5,132 nucleotides of DNA from Chloroflexota bacterium (GCA_022572865.1 JACZVB010000143.1:1-5132), one strand, 5' to 3'; counted from the first letter of the stretch, positions 1 to 5,077 are shown. Translations and numbers: made by a program. Notes: generated from the sequence alone by a model not told the origin.

Positions 1-90
1 TTCCTGTTGCTGGCCGGGACTATAGTACTCTACTTCTTCTACGCCCGCTTCATGGCCTTCGATAAGCTCTACGGGGAGCAAGGGAAATGA
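1..90 (+). CDS. ABC transporter permease, PotB-like, C-terminal end (partial)
   Basis: An open frame enters from the left edge and ends at TGA 88-90. It encodes 29 residues: a hydrophobic stretch (FLLLAGTIVLYFFYARFMAF), then a short charged tail (DKLYGEQGK). This is the usual look of the last membrane helix and cytoplasmic tail of an inner-membrane ABC importer permease. The next gene is a complete PotC-like permease, and potB and potC homologues normally sit side by side as the two membrane halves of one importer. I therefore infer that this is the PotB-like partner. The EAA loop lies outside the window, so the family call rests on hydrophobicity and position. The 65 bases to the next start codon hold a ribosome binding site but no convincing promoter, consistent with one operon. 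Confidence 0.6.
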   Translation, partial: FLLLAGTIVLYFFYARFMAFDKLYGEQGK

Positions 91-155
91 TAGGGAGTTG
101 ACGCGCCGGAGAGGGTTAATGCCGTAAACGAAACCAGACAAGGAGCCTGAGGAAG

Positions 156-1322
156 ATGAAAGGCACGGGGACTACAGGACTGGGCGTATGGGAAGGCCGG
201 AGAGCACCCATCCGGAGGGTGCTGCTCTATCTGTTCGTGACGGTGGTATTTGCGTTCCTGATCCTCCCCAACTTTATCGTCATCCCTCTTTCGGTGACCG
301 ACTCTATCTTCCTCCAGTTCCCGCCCAGGGGCTTTACCTGGCGGTGGTATCAGGACTACTTTGGTGTGGAGGGCGCCAGCCACTTCGGATCTACCGGCAG
401 GTGGATCCCCTCCACGATAATCAGCGTTGAGCTGGCGATTGCGGTGATGTTCCTGGCGGTGCCCATAGGGGCTCTAGCCTCATACGGGCTGGTCCGGGGC
501 CGCTATCGCGGGAAGAGCATACTCAACGCTCTTATCATTTCGCCCCTCATAGTTCCCATCTTGATAACGGCAATAGCCCTGTTCTTCTTCCTATCCAACA
601 GTCTGCGGTCCTTCTTCAAACCCATACCCGGGCCCAATCTACCGGCTGGGGGGGAGTGGGCATTGCTCATAGCTGGGCTGGCGCTGGGCATTATCGCTAT
701 CGCGATAATGCTCGGTCCCAAGTTCTACAAGAAGCCGCAAGAGGAATGGGACCCCCGGTTGCTGGCGTTTTATGATCGGTTCTCGTTCTGGGCTCCGTTT
801 GTTTTTGCAGCTACCCTCTTTTTCTTCCTGATCTTATGGTTCTCGAGCGCCACAGACAAATTTGACGGTGGTCTTTTCAGCCCCGGTGATCCAATTCCAA
901 AAATCCCCATGGTGGGGCCGGGCCTGCTGATAGCCCATACGATGCTGGCAGTGCCCTACGTGGTCATAATTCTGACAGCTACCCTGAGGAGCGTGGATTT
1001 GAGCCAGGACCAGGCGTCCGCTATACTGGGGGCCGGCCCGTTCACCACTTTGAGAAAAGTTGTCTTGCCAGCCATGATCCCAGGCCTGGCAGCGGCTGCC
1101 TTCTTCTCTTTCCTGGTTTCCTTCGACGAGTTGCTCATAGCCCTGTTCCTGTCGACCAGCCAGATCAGCACCCTTCCGAAGGAGATATGGGACGGAATCA
1201 GGACTGAGATCAGCCCCACCATTGCTGCGGTCGCCACTATGCTGGTCTTACTCACCGTTATCATGCTTGGTATTGCATTCTTCATCCAGACCAAGATGCG
1301 GGCCAAGCAGGGGGCAACGTAG
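156..1322 (+). CDS. ABC transporter permease, PotC-like, with an extra two-helix insertion
   Basis: This is an inner-membrane permease of a spermidine/putrescine-type (PotC-like) ABC importer; the true substrate cannot be read from the sequence. The start ATG has AAGGAG at 140-145, ten bases upstream. Hydrophobic segments lie near residues 22-46, 88-110, 122-147, 168-187, 211-230, 255-275, 309-331 and 355-378. The EAA loop that docks to the ATPase is at about 283-310 (DQASAILGAG...LPAMIPG), with the conserved Gly and Pro. The protein has 388 residues, against about 260-290 for typical PotC. The excess is a block between helix 3 and the segment GPGLLIAHTMLAVPYVV, residues 158-250, which carries two additional helices and a charged linker (YKKPQEEWDPRL). 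Adding two helices keeps the topology of the EAA loop. The partner permease lies just upstream. The ATPase and binding protein are not in the window. Confidence 0.88.
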   Translation: MKGTGTTGLGVWEGRRAPIRRVLLYLFVTVVFAFLILPNFIVIPLSVTDSIFLQFPPRGFTWRWYQDYFGVEGASHFGSTGRWIPSTIISVELAIAVMFLAVPIGALASYGLVRGRYRGKSILNALIISPLIVPILITAIALFFFLSNSLRSFFKPIPGPNLPAGGEWALLIAGLALGIIAIAIMLGPKFYKKPQEEWDPRLLAFYDRFSFWAPFVFAATLFFFLILWFSSATDKFDGGLFSPGDPIPKIPMVGPGLLIAHTMLAVPYVVIILTATLRSVDLSQDQASAILGAGPFTTLRKVVLPAMIPGLAAAAFFSFLVSFDELLIALFLSTSQISTLPKEIWDGIRTEISPTIAAVATMLVLLTVIMLGIAFFIQTKMRAKQGAT

Positions 1323-1373
1323 CGGCACATCGGGCAAAACAACATTCCGATAGACGTCACAAGGACCAACTTA

Positions 1374-1970
1374 ATGCCAACCAAATTCTATCGAGTCATA
1401 GTGATAGCCCTGCTCAGTCTGCTGGTGCTTGTGGCGCTATCCGCATGTGGCGGAGGTGACGATGATGAGGGGCCGGCGCCAACGCCAACCGCTACTTCCC
1501 GTCCTCCCACAGCCACGGCGACTTCTGCGCCTACGGGTGATGGAAGCGCGACCCCGAGTGCTCCGATTCCTACTCCTCTCCCCTTCTCCAGCACATCTGA
1601 TGCCCCCGCGCCCCAGCCCTTCGTTGGCGGCGACGAGATATCAGCCACCCTGCTGAATGTGGAGATGCTGCCAATGGGGGCAGCGGGGCTCAGCGGCAGC
1701 GCCACCCTAATTCAGATTGCCCGCCTAACAAAGGTAACGGTCAGCTTAGAAGGCGCTGGGTCAGATATTTTGACTGCCGTAATGCGAAGGGGAAGATGTC
1801 CGACGGAAGGTGAGGAGCCGCAAGGAAAAGAGGATTACGGGCTCTTCGATATGGAGAATGGTGAGTCCATAAGTATGGTCAACACCCCCACTCAGTTCTT
1901 CCAATTCAGCAAAGTCTACATCCTTGTTTCTTCTGGGACAGAGAATGTGTCTTGCGGTAATGTGTTCTAA
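1374..1970 (+). CDS. Lipoprotein with Pro/Thr-rich linker and CHRD-like C-terminal domain
   Basis: This is a predicted exported lipoprotein. Residues 1-24 form a signal peptide with basic K4 and R7 and a hydrophobic core. The lipobox is L22-S23-A24-C25, making C25 the lipidated residue. An acidic patch (DDDE, 29-32) and a low-complexity linker rich in Pro, Thr, Ala and Ser (about 34-80) follow, a common surface-tether design in Chloroflexota. The folded part, about 88-198, has the pattern SGSATL, TKVTVSLEGAG, RGRCP, GES and VSCGNVF. It resembles the CHRD/SOD-like beta domain of many environmental lipoproteins; this is recollection of the family, not a search. In those proteins an HIH-type motif usually precedes the GxC. 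Here that position reads VMRRGRC, so the histidines are gone. C142 and C194 could form a disulfide. AAGGA at 1361-1365 supports the start. It lies 51 bases after the permease and before the terminator, so it is probably the last gene of the transporter operon. A link to transport is unproven. Confidence 0.75.
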   Translation: MPTKFYRVIVIALLSLLVLVALSACGGGDDDEGPAPTPTATSRPPTATATSAPTGDGSATPSAPIPTPLPFSSTSDAPAPQPFVGGDEISATLLNVEMLPMGAAGLSGSATLIQIARLTKVTVSLEGAGSDILTAVMRRGRCPTEGEEPQGKEDYGLFDMENGESISMVNTPTQFFQFSKVYILVSSGTENVSCGNVF

Positions 1971-1997
1971 AACCTGGGTATAGAGCATCGCCTGATA

Positions 1998-2028
1998 AAA
2001 TCGGGGCTCCCGCTGGGGGCCCCGATTT
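1998..2028 (+). terminator. Rho-independent terminator
   Basis: The arms AAATCGGGGC (1998-2007) and GCCCCGATTT (2019-2028) pair perfectly over 10 bp. The stem continues inward through T-G and three C-G pairs to a three-base loop at 2012-2014, giving about 14 bp in total. It is followed by a broken T-tract (TTTCCTTTA) and preceded by an A-run. It starts 27 bases after the lipoprotein stop and closes the transporter operon. Confidence 0.88.
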
Positions 2029-2114
2029 CCTTTACCATGACGTATCCCCAGGGTCCAGAACTCCTGCGTCATCGCCTGAAACGAAGCCCCTACCCTAGCA
2101 AGCAGGTTTTGACC

Positions 2115-2143
2115 TTGACCCGCCGACCCCTCGGGAGTACCCT
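2115..2143 (+). promoter_or_regulatory. Candidate sigma-70-type promoter for the nitrile hydratase-like operon
   Basis: TTGACC at 2115-2120 matches five of six bases of the -35 consensus. After a 17-base spacer, TACCCT at 2138-2143 keeps only the three most conserved -10 positions (T1, A2, T6). It lies after the terminator and ahead of the three-gene cluster, where a promoter is needed. A better -10-like hexamer, TATACT at 2231-2236, has no matching -35 at 15-18 bases and would sit inside the longest reading of the first gene. Treat this as a weak call. A short inverted pair TGTCC/GGACA (2152-2156 and 2166-2170) lies just downstream and could be incidental. Confidence 0.25.
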
Positions 2144-2190
2144 AACGGCTGTGTCCGATACCCCGGGACATACACCCTTCCACAGGCGTA

Positions 2191-2565
2191 ATGCCAGCCT
2201 GCCAGCCCTTCTCTTGCGGCGACCCGAGGGTATACTCCCCACGAGAGGATAGTCCCATCCCAAGAACCCACGATAGGGGCGGTTGGCCCACCAAAGAACC
2301 GATAGACAGAAGCGAGCACCAACTCGAGGACTGGGAGCGCATTACAGATGCCCTCCAATACGTCCTGGTAGGTAAAGGCCTGACCAGCACCGACGAGCTT
2401 CGCCGCGTCATGGAGGACCTTCCTGCCAAAGACTACGAGGGCTTCTCGTACTACGAGAGATGGGCTGCCGGAATAGAGGCGCTGCTGGTCGAGAAGAACG
2501 TCCTCACCACTGAGGAGATCGACGGGAAGGCCAGAGGGCTGGCGGATCGTTGGGAGGAGCAGTGA
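2191..2565 (+). CDS. Nitrile hydratase beta subunit, N-terminal half as a separate protein (split beta)
   Basis: The frame from ATG 2191 gives 124 residues. Residues 27-110 match the N-terminal helical half of nitrile hydratase beta: HDRGGW at 27-32 (family HDxGG), E46-D47-W48-E49, DELRRVMEDL at 69-77, YYERW at 87-91, and ALLVEKNVLTTEEI at 97-110. R71 aligns with Arg56 of the Rhodococcus beta subunit, one of two arginines that contact the oxidised cysteines of the metal site. The first 22 residues look unlike the family. The motif starts only at about residue 25, and no ATG, GTG or TTG lies in frame between 2191 and the motif, so the true start is uncertain. An ATC at 2257 with GAGAGG upstream is a speculative alternative. 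The protein ends where full beta subunits continue into the SH3-like half, which is encoded by the next gene with a four-base overlap. The cobalt activator P14K is homologous to this region, but R71 favours a catalytic beta role. Confidence 0.82.
   Translation: MPACQPFSCGDPRVYSPREDSPIPRTHDRGGWPTKEPIDRSEHQLEDWERITDALQYVLVGKGLTSTDELRRVMEDLPAKDYEGFSYYERWAAGIEALLVEKNVLTTEEIDGKARGLADRWEEQ
2552..2559 (+). promoter_or_regulatory. Shine-Dalgarno site that fixes the GTG start of the beta C-terminal half
   Basis: GGGAGGAG at 2552-2559 lies just upstream of GTG 2562. That GTG overlaps the TGA of the previous gene as GTGA (2562-2565), a standard coupled-translation junction. A TTG at 2550 in the same frame would place the start on top of the ribosome binding site, so GTG 2562 is preferred. 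Confidence 0.75.
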
Positions 2566-2858
2566 CGGATGCCGAGGAGCCAAGATTCCGGCCCGGGGAC
2601 AGGGTAAGGGTGCTGACCGGCACCCCGCCCAGGCACATCCGCACTCCGGCGTTCATACAGGGCCAGACCGGGGTCATAGAGGCCTTTTACAGGGCGTTCA
2701 AGGACCCGGAATCGCTGGCGTATGGGGACTCGGGGCCCAATATGACACCCCTGTACCGGGTCCGCTTTGACCAAAGGACGGTATGGCGGGACTACCAGGG
2801 CTGCCCAAATGACAAGATCTGCGTCGATATATATCAGCACTGGCTGGAGCCAGCATAA
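2562..2858 (+). CDS. Nitrile hydratase beta subunit, C-terminal SH3-like half as a separate protein (split beta)
   Basis: This 98-residue protein equals the C-terminal SH3-like barrel of nitrile hydratase beta, and also the small alpha subunit of thiocyanate hydrolase. Landmarks are FRPGDRVRV (9-17), RHIRTPAFIQGQTGVIE (24-40), LYRVRFD (64-70) and the family-typical ending VDIYQHWLEPA (88-98). R27 in HIRTP aligns with Arg141 of the Rhodococcus beta subunit, the second arginine that holds the oxidised Cys ligands. Both beta arginines are thus kept, but on separate chains. The GTG start overlaps the upstream stop by four bases, so the two halves are probably made in equal amounts. C81 and C87 in GCPNDKICVD form a Cys pair I do not recall as general in the family. 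Only 15 bases separate it from the alpha gene. The split is clean, with no leftover sequence or stop inside a domain, so it does not look like a recent frameshift. Confidence 0.87.
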   Translation: MTDAEEPRFRPGDRVRVLTGTPPRHIRTPAFIQGQTGVIEAFYRAFKDPESLAYGDSGPNMTPLYRVRFDQRTVWRDYQGCPNDKICVDIYQHWLEPA

Positions 2859-2873
2859 TACAGAGGGGTCGCT

Positions 2874-3539
2874 ATGACGGACAAAACACCGCATCAGAAG
2901 CCCGATTCCCCTGGCCACGGTTTCCCGGACGCCGAGGCCCGGGACCAGTTGGGCTATTTCGCCGGCAGGGTCATGGCTATGGAGTCCCTTCTAATCGAAA
3001 AGGGGATCATCCAGGGGAGCGACGTTCAGAGAATGGCAGATGAGATCGACTCCCAATCGCCCGCCGACGGGGCCAGAGTGGTGGCCCGGGCCTGGGTCGA
3101 CCCCGAGTTCAAGGCCCGGCTCCTCACCGATCCTATGACTGCCATTCGAGAACTGGGATACGAGCTCGCATCCAACATGCCCAGGCTGGAGGTGGTAGAG
3201 AATACGGAGCAGGTGAATCATCTGATCGTCTGCACCCTGTGCTCCTGCTATCCCAGGGCCCTTCTGGGCAGGCCTCCCCAGTGGTACAAGAGCCTGGCCT
3301 ATCGCGCCCGGGCGGTGGTCGATCCCCGAGGGGTGATGAAAGAGTTCGGGACGGAGGTGCCGGAGGATGTCGAGCTGCGAGTGCTGGACAGCACCGCTGA
3401 TATCCGGTTCCTGGTGCTCCCACAACGCCCCAAAGGGACGGAGGGGATGAGGGAGGATGACCTGGCCAAGCTGGTGACACGGGACAGCATGATAGGGGTC
3501 ACTCATGCCAGGTCTCCTGCTTCCAGCGCAGTCCTCTAG
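2874..3539 (+). CDS. nthA: Nitrile hydratase alpha subunit, cobalt type (or thiocyanate hydrolase gamma-like)
   Basis: This is the metal-binding catalytic subunit of a nitrile hydratase superfamily enzyme, which hydrates R-CN to the amide in the cytoplasm. The claw motif VCTLCSC spans 119-125; ligands are C120, C123 and C125 plus backbone amides of S124 and C125. In the family, C123 and C125 are oxidised to sulfinate and sulfenate. Thr in CTLC marks the cobalt form, since iron enzymes read CSLC. Other family blocks are AMESLLIEKGII (35-46), ARVVARAWVDPEFKARLL (67-84), PPQWYKSLAYRAR (134-146), DPRGVMKEFG (150-159), DSTADIRFLVLPQRP (172-186) and LVTRDSMIGV (200-209). At 221 residues the length is normal; the last 12 residues are a non-conserved tail. 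R128 stands where nitrile hydratases commonly have Trp, and as I recall thiocyanate hydrolase gamma has Arg there. The start has GAGGGG at 2863-2868. It is co-transcribed with the two beta halves. Confidence 0.93.
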   Translation: MTDKTPHQKPDSPGHGFPDAEARDQLGYFAGRVMAMESLLIEKGIIQGSDVQRMADEIDSQSPADGARVVARAWVDPEFKARLLTDPMTAIRELGYELASNMPRLEVVENTEQVNHLIVCTLCSCYPRALLGRPPQWYKSLAYRARAVVDPRGVMKEFGTEVPEDVELRVLDSTADIRFLVLPQRPKGTEGMREDDLAKLVTRDSMIGVTHARSPASSAVL

Positions 3540-3625
3540 CTCCAGGCCCGGGGAGCGACGTCTGCCGGACCCAGTGGCCCACAGGCCGTGCTAAACTACT
3601 CTCGCCAGGGGGACGCAAGGTAGTC

Positions 3626-4438
3626 ATGGGGAACTACAGCAAGTTCAAAGCCATCAAGGTCTCGGTTCAAGATGCCGTGGCCACTGTGACCCTGAACAGG
3701 CCCGAGGCCCTGAACGCCGTAGACCACGTTATGCACCTGGAGTTGGAGGAGATGCTGGCGCTGGTGGCCGAGGACCAAGATATTAATGCGGTGGTACTGA
3801 CGGGAGCGGGCAAGGCTTTCTCCGCCGGCGGAGACATAAAGGCGATGCAGGCCAGGGCCCGGGACCCGGAGGCACAGCGGGACTATATAAATAGCTTCAT
3901 TATGCAGGGGCCCAGAAAACTGATCCGCAACTTCCTGGAAGTGCCTCAGCCCATAATCGCAGCGGTGAACGGCCACGCCATCGGCCTGGGGGCGACTCTA
4001 GCCCTGTTCTCAGACATGATCATCATCTCCGAAGAAGCGCGCATCGGCGATCCCCACGTAAGCGTTGGCATCGTAGCGGGGGACGGGGGCGCCGTCATCT
4101 GGCCGTTGCTGACCAGCCTCTGTAAGGCAAAGGAGCTGCTTCTGACAGGAGACCTGCTTACGGCTTCGGAAGCCTGTGAGATTGGGCTGGTGAACAAGGT
4201 GGTGCCAAAGGACGAGGTGCTGTCCACTGCGATGGCCCTGGCACAACGCCTGGCCTCGGGGCCTACGCTGGCCATAAGGTGGACCAAGCTGGCATTGAAC
4301 AAGCGGCTGCGTGAAGAGGTGAACCTGGTGCTGGATGCCTCCCTGGCAACTGAGGGCCTCACTTTCCTGAGCCAGGACCACCGGGAGGCGGTGGACGCCT
4401 TCCTGGAGAAGCGTTCAGCCAAGTTCCAAGGGAGGTGA
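3626..4438 (+). CDS. Enoyl-CoA hydratase/isomerase (crotonase) family protein lacking both catalytic Glu
   Basis: This is a crotonase-fold protein of 270 residues, normal length for the family, expected to bind an acyl-CoA in the cytoplasm. Seen are LNRPEALNAV (23-32), the first oxyanion-hole segment AFSAGGDIKAM (64-74), the second segment VNGHAIGLGATLALFSD (114-130), and the family block KELLLTGDLLTASEACEIGLVNKVVP (169-194; key residues T174, G175, D176 and A183). Aligned by eye to rat mitochondrial crotonase, Glu144 becomes T125 and Glu164 becomes H144. A classical hydratase mechanism is therefore unlikely. D153 in AGDGG sits in the active-site region and could be the acid/base, as aspartates near there are in other crotonase-fold enzymes. 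Isomerase, hydrolase, decarboxylase or lyase activity are all possible. AAGG at 3617-3620 precedes the ATG. It lies 86 bases after the alpha subunit with no terminator or clear promoter between, so read-through is possible. Confidence 0.88.
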   Translation: MGNYSKFKAIKVSVQDAVATVTLNRPEALNAVDHVMHLELEEMLALVAEDQDINAVVLTGAGKAFSAGGDIKAMQARARDPEAQRDYINSFIMQGPRKLIRNFLEVPQPIIAAVNGHAIGLGATLALFSDMIIISEEARIGDPHVSVGIVAGDGGAVIWPLLTSLCKAKELLLTGDLLTASEACEIGLVNKVVPKDEVLSTAMALAQRLASGPTLAIRWTKLALNKRLREEVNLVLDASLATEGLTFLSQDHREAVDAFLEKRSAKFQGR

Positions 4439-4439
4439 T
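4431..4439 (+). promoter_or_regulatory. Consensus Shine-Dalgarno site supporting the 59-residue gene
   Basis: GGAGGTGAT at 4431-4439 is a full match to the anti-Shine-Dalgarno consensus. It lies six bases before ATG 4446 and overlaps the last codons and TGA (4436-4438) of the crotonase gene. A nearer ATG at 4438 opens only a 12-codon frame. The site argues that the short frame at 4446 is translated, coupled to the upstream gene. Confidence 0.7.
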
Positions 4440-4445
4440 GCAATT

Positions 4446-4625
4446 ATGCTGCTCAAGCTACTCTTCTTTCCAGTGACCCTCCTCTTCAAGGTGCTTCTCT
4501 GGATAGTGTTAGCGCCCTTCAACCTGATGATGGCCCCCGTGAGAATGGCCCTGAAGATGCTGCAACTCCTCATCTTGGTGGCCATCGTGGTGGTCATCGT
4601 TGTCGTAATATTCGTGCTCAACTAG
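4446..4625 (+). CDS. Small two-helix membrane protein, 59 residues, unknown function
   Basis: A short frame from ATG 4446 to TAG 4623-4625 encodes 59 residues. Residues 1-22 (MLLKLLFFPVTLLFKVLLWI onward) form a hydrophobic helix with two lysines. Residues 23-38 are a short connector with N26, R33 and K37. Residues 39-58 are an extremely hydrophobic helix rich in Val and Ile. The product is almost certainly an inner-membrane hairpin. The first helix may equally lie along the membrane surface as an amphipathic segment. I do not recognise a family. Evidence that it is real: a perfect GGAGGTGAT site at the right spacing, a start only seven bases after the crotonase stop, and another same-strand gene 27 bases downstream with its own good ribosome binding site. 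A membrane anchor or small regulator for its neighbours is possible but unproven. Confidence 0.72.
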   Translation: MLLKLLFFPVTLLFKVLLWIVLAPFNLMMAPVRMALKMLQLLILVAIVVVIVVVIFVLN

Positions 4626-4652
4626 GCTATCCTGCGTCGAAGGAGGAATGAC

Positions 4653-4961
4653 ATGCTGTTTCACGTAACCATGACCCACTCGGTAGATGAGTGCCCGGGG
4701 TACAACCGTGAGAAGATACCCGAGTTTGTGTCTGCATCGGAGAAGATGGATGAGATGGCCAAGCAGTTCAACATCAAGGTTCATTTCATGGTCAATGGAC
4801 TACCGGAGCATGTAGTATTCGCGCTGCTGGAAGCCGATAGCCCCCTGACCTTAGCCCCCTTCCTGGCTTCGGTCCCTTTGAAGCAGGACTTTAAGGTGAC
4901 CCCCGTCGTGCACGAGCATGAGGTCATAGAGTTAGCCAAATCAATGATGGGGCAGGGCTAA
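4653..4961 (+). CDS. Conserved-looking 102-residue protein of unknown function, possible dimeric alpha+beta fold
   Basis: This is a soluble protein of 102 residues with no signal peptide or membrane segment. AAGGAGG at 4640-4646 lies six bases before ATG 4653, which fixes the start over the ATG at 4648 (a short frame). The order suggests a ferredoxin-like alpha+beta fold: strand 1-9 (MLFHVTMTH), helix 18-38, strand 40-48 (NIKVHFMVN), strand 52-60 (EHVVFALLEA), helix 63-74, strand 79-88 (FKVTPVVHEH) and a C-terminal helix. Small proteins of this kind (DUF3303-like or muconolactone-isomerase-like dimeric barrels) share the phrase 'F.LLEADS' followed by a short helix. I offer this as a resemblance only. 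Conspicuous polar residues that could line a pocket are H4, H9, C14, Y17, H44, H53, H87 and H89. It is the last gene of the crotonase group; the inverted-repeat element begins six bases after its stop. Confidence 0.78.
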   Translation: MLFHVTMTHSVDECPGYNREKIPEFVSASEKMDEMAKQFNIKVHFMVNGLPEHVVFALLEADSPLTLAPFLASVPLKQDFKVTPVVHEHEVIELAKSMMGQG

Positions 4962-4966
4962 GTAAC

Positions 4967-5077
4967 TATCTCAAAACAACCCGCGCCGGCATTCGTCATC
5001 CTTCGACAAGCTCAGGACGAACGGGAAATGTAACCTCTTCCGTTCGTGGTGAGCCTGTCGAACCACCTTTTGAGATA
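4967..5077. repeat. MITE-like nested inverted repeat element, 111 bp
   Basis: The outer ends TATCTCAAAA (4967-4976) and TTTTGAGATA (5068-5077) are perfect 10-bp inverted repeats. Inside, two 25-base arms (5000-5024 and 5040-5064) are inverted copies matching at 20 of 25 positions, separated by a 15-base loop. Both arms share the core TTCGACA(A/G)GCTCA and end in ACGAACGG when read towards the loop. The right arm also closes on itself through GTTCG (5042-5046) and CGAAC (5059-5063). Its bounds give TA at both edges, compatible with a TA-targeting transposase acting in trans, although the palindrome itself would produce the same bases. There is no reading frame inside. It follows the last gene and may also act as a transcript-end hairpin. 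I recall this core as a dispersed intergenic repeat in Dehalococcoidia and other bacteria. Confidence 0.72.

Noticed and set aside
98..130. TTGACG at 98-103 as a promoter for the PotC-like gene
   Set aside because: No -10-like hexamer lies at 15-19 bases; the nearest candidates, TTAATG and TAAACG, are at 12 and 21.
1986..2079. 10-base direct repeat CATCGCCTGA at 1986-1995 and 2070-2079
   Set aside because: Two copies, unequal surroundings and no third copy; too short to call more than chance.
2037..2252. 71-codon plus-strand frame just after the terminator
   Set aside because: It has no ribosome binding site (the terminator tail lies there), a low-information Arg/Pro-rich product, and overlap with the beta N-half in another frame.
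2095..2583. 162-codon minus-strand frame over the beta N-half and the region upstream
   Set aside because: It overlaps a motif-bearing gene almost completely and has no family resemblance.
2991..3506. 171-codon minus-strand frame opposite the nitrile hydratase alpha gene
   Set aside because: The plus strand carries unmistakable family motifs over the whole span; the minus product has unlike composition and no motif.
3576..3587. GGCC-CACA-GGCC hairpin between the alpha subunit and crotonase genes as a terminator
   Set aside because: The stem is only four pairs and no T-run follows.
3946..4443. 165-codon open frame on the minus strand opposite the crotonase gene
   Set aside because: It mirrors a well-supported gene, its product has no recognisable pattern, and such shadows are expected opposite GC-rich coding DNA.
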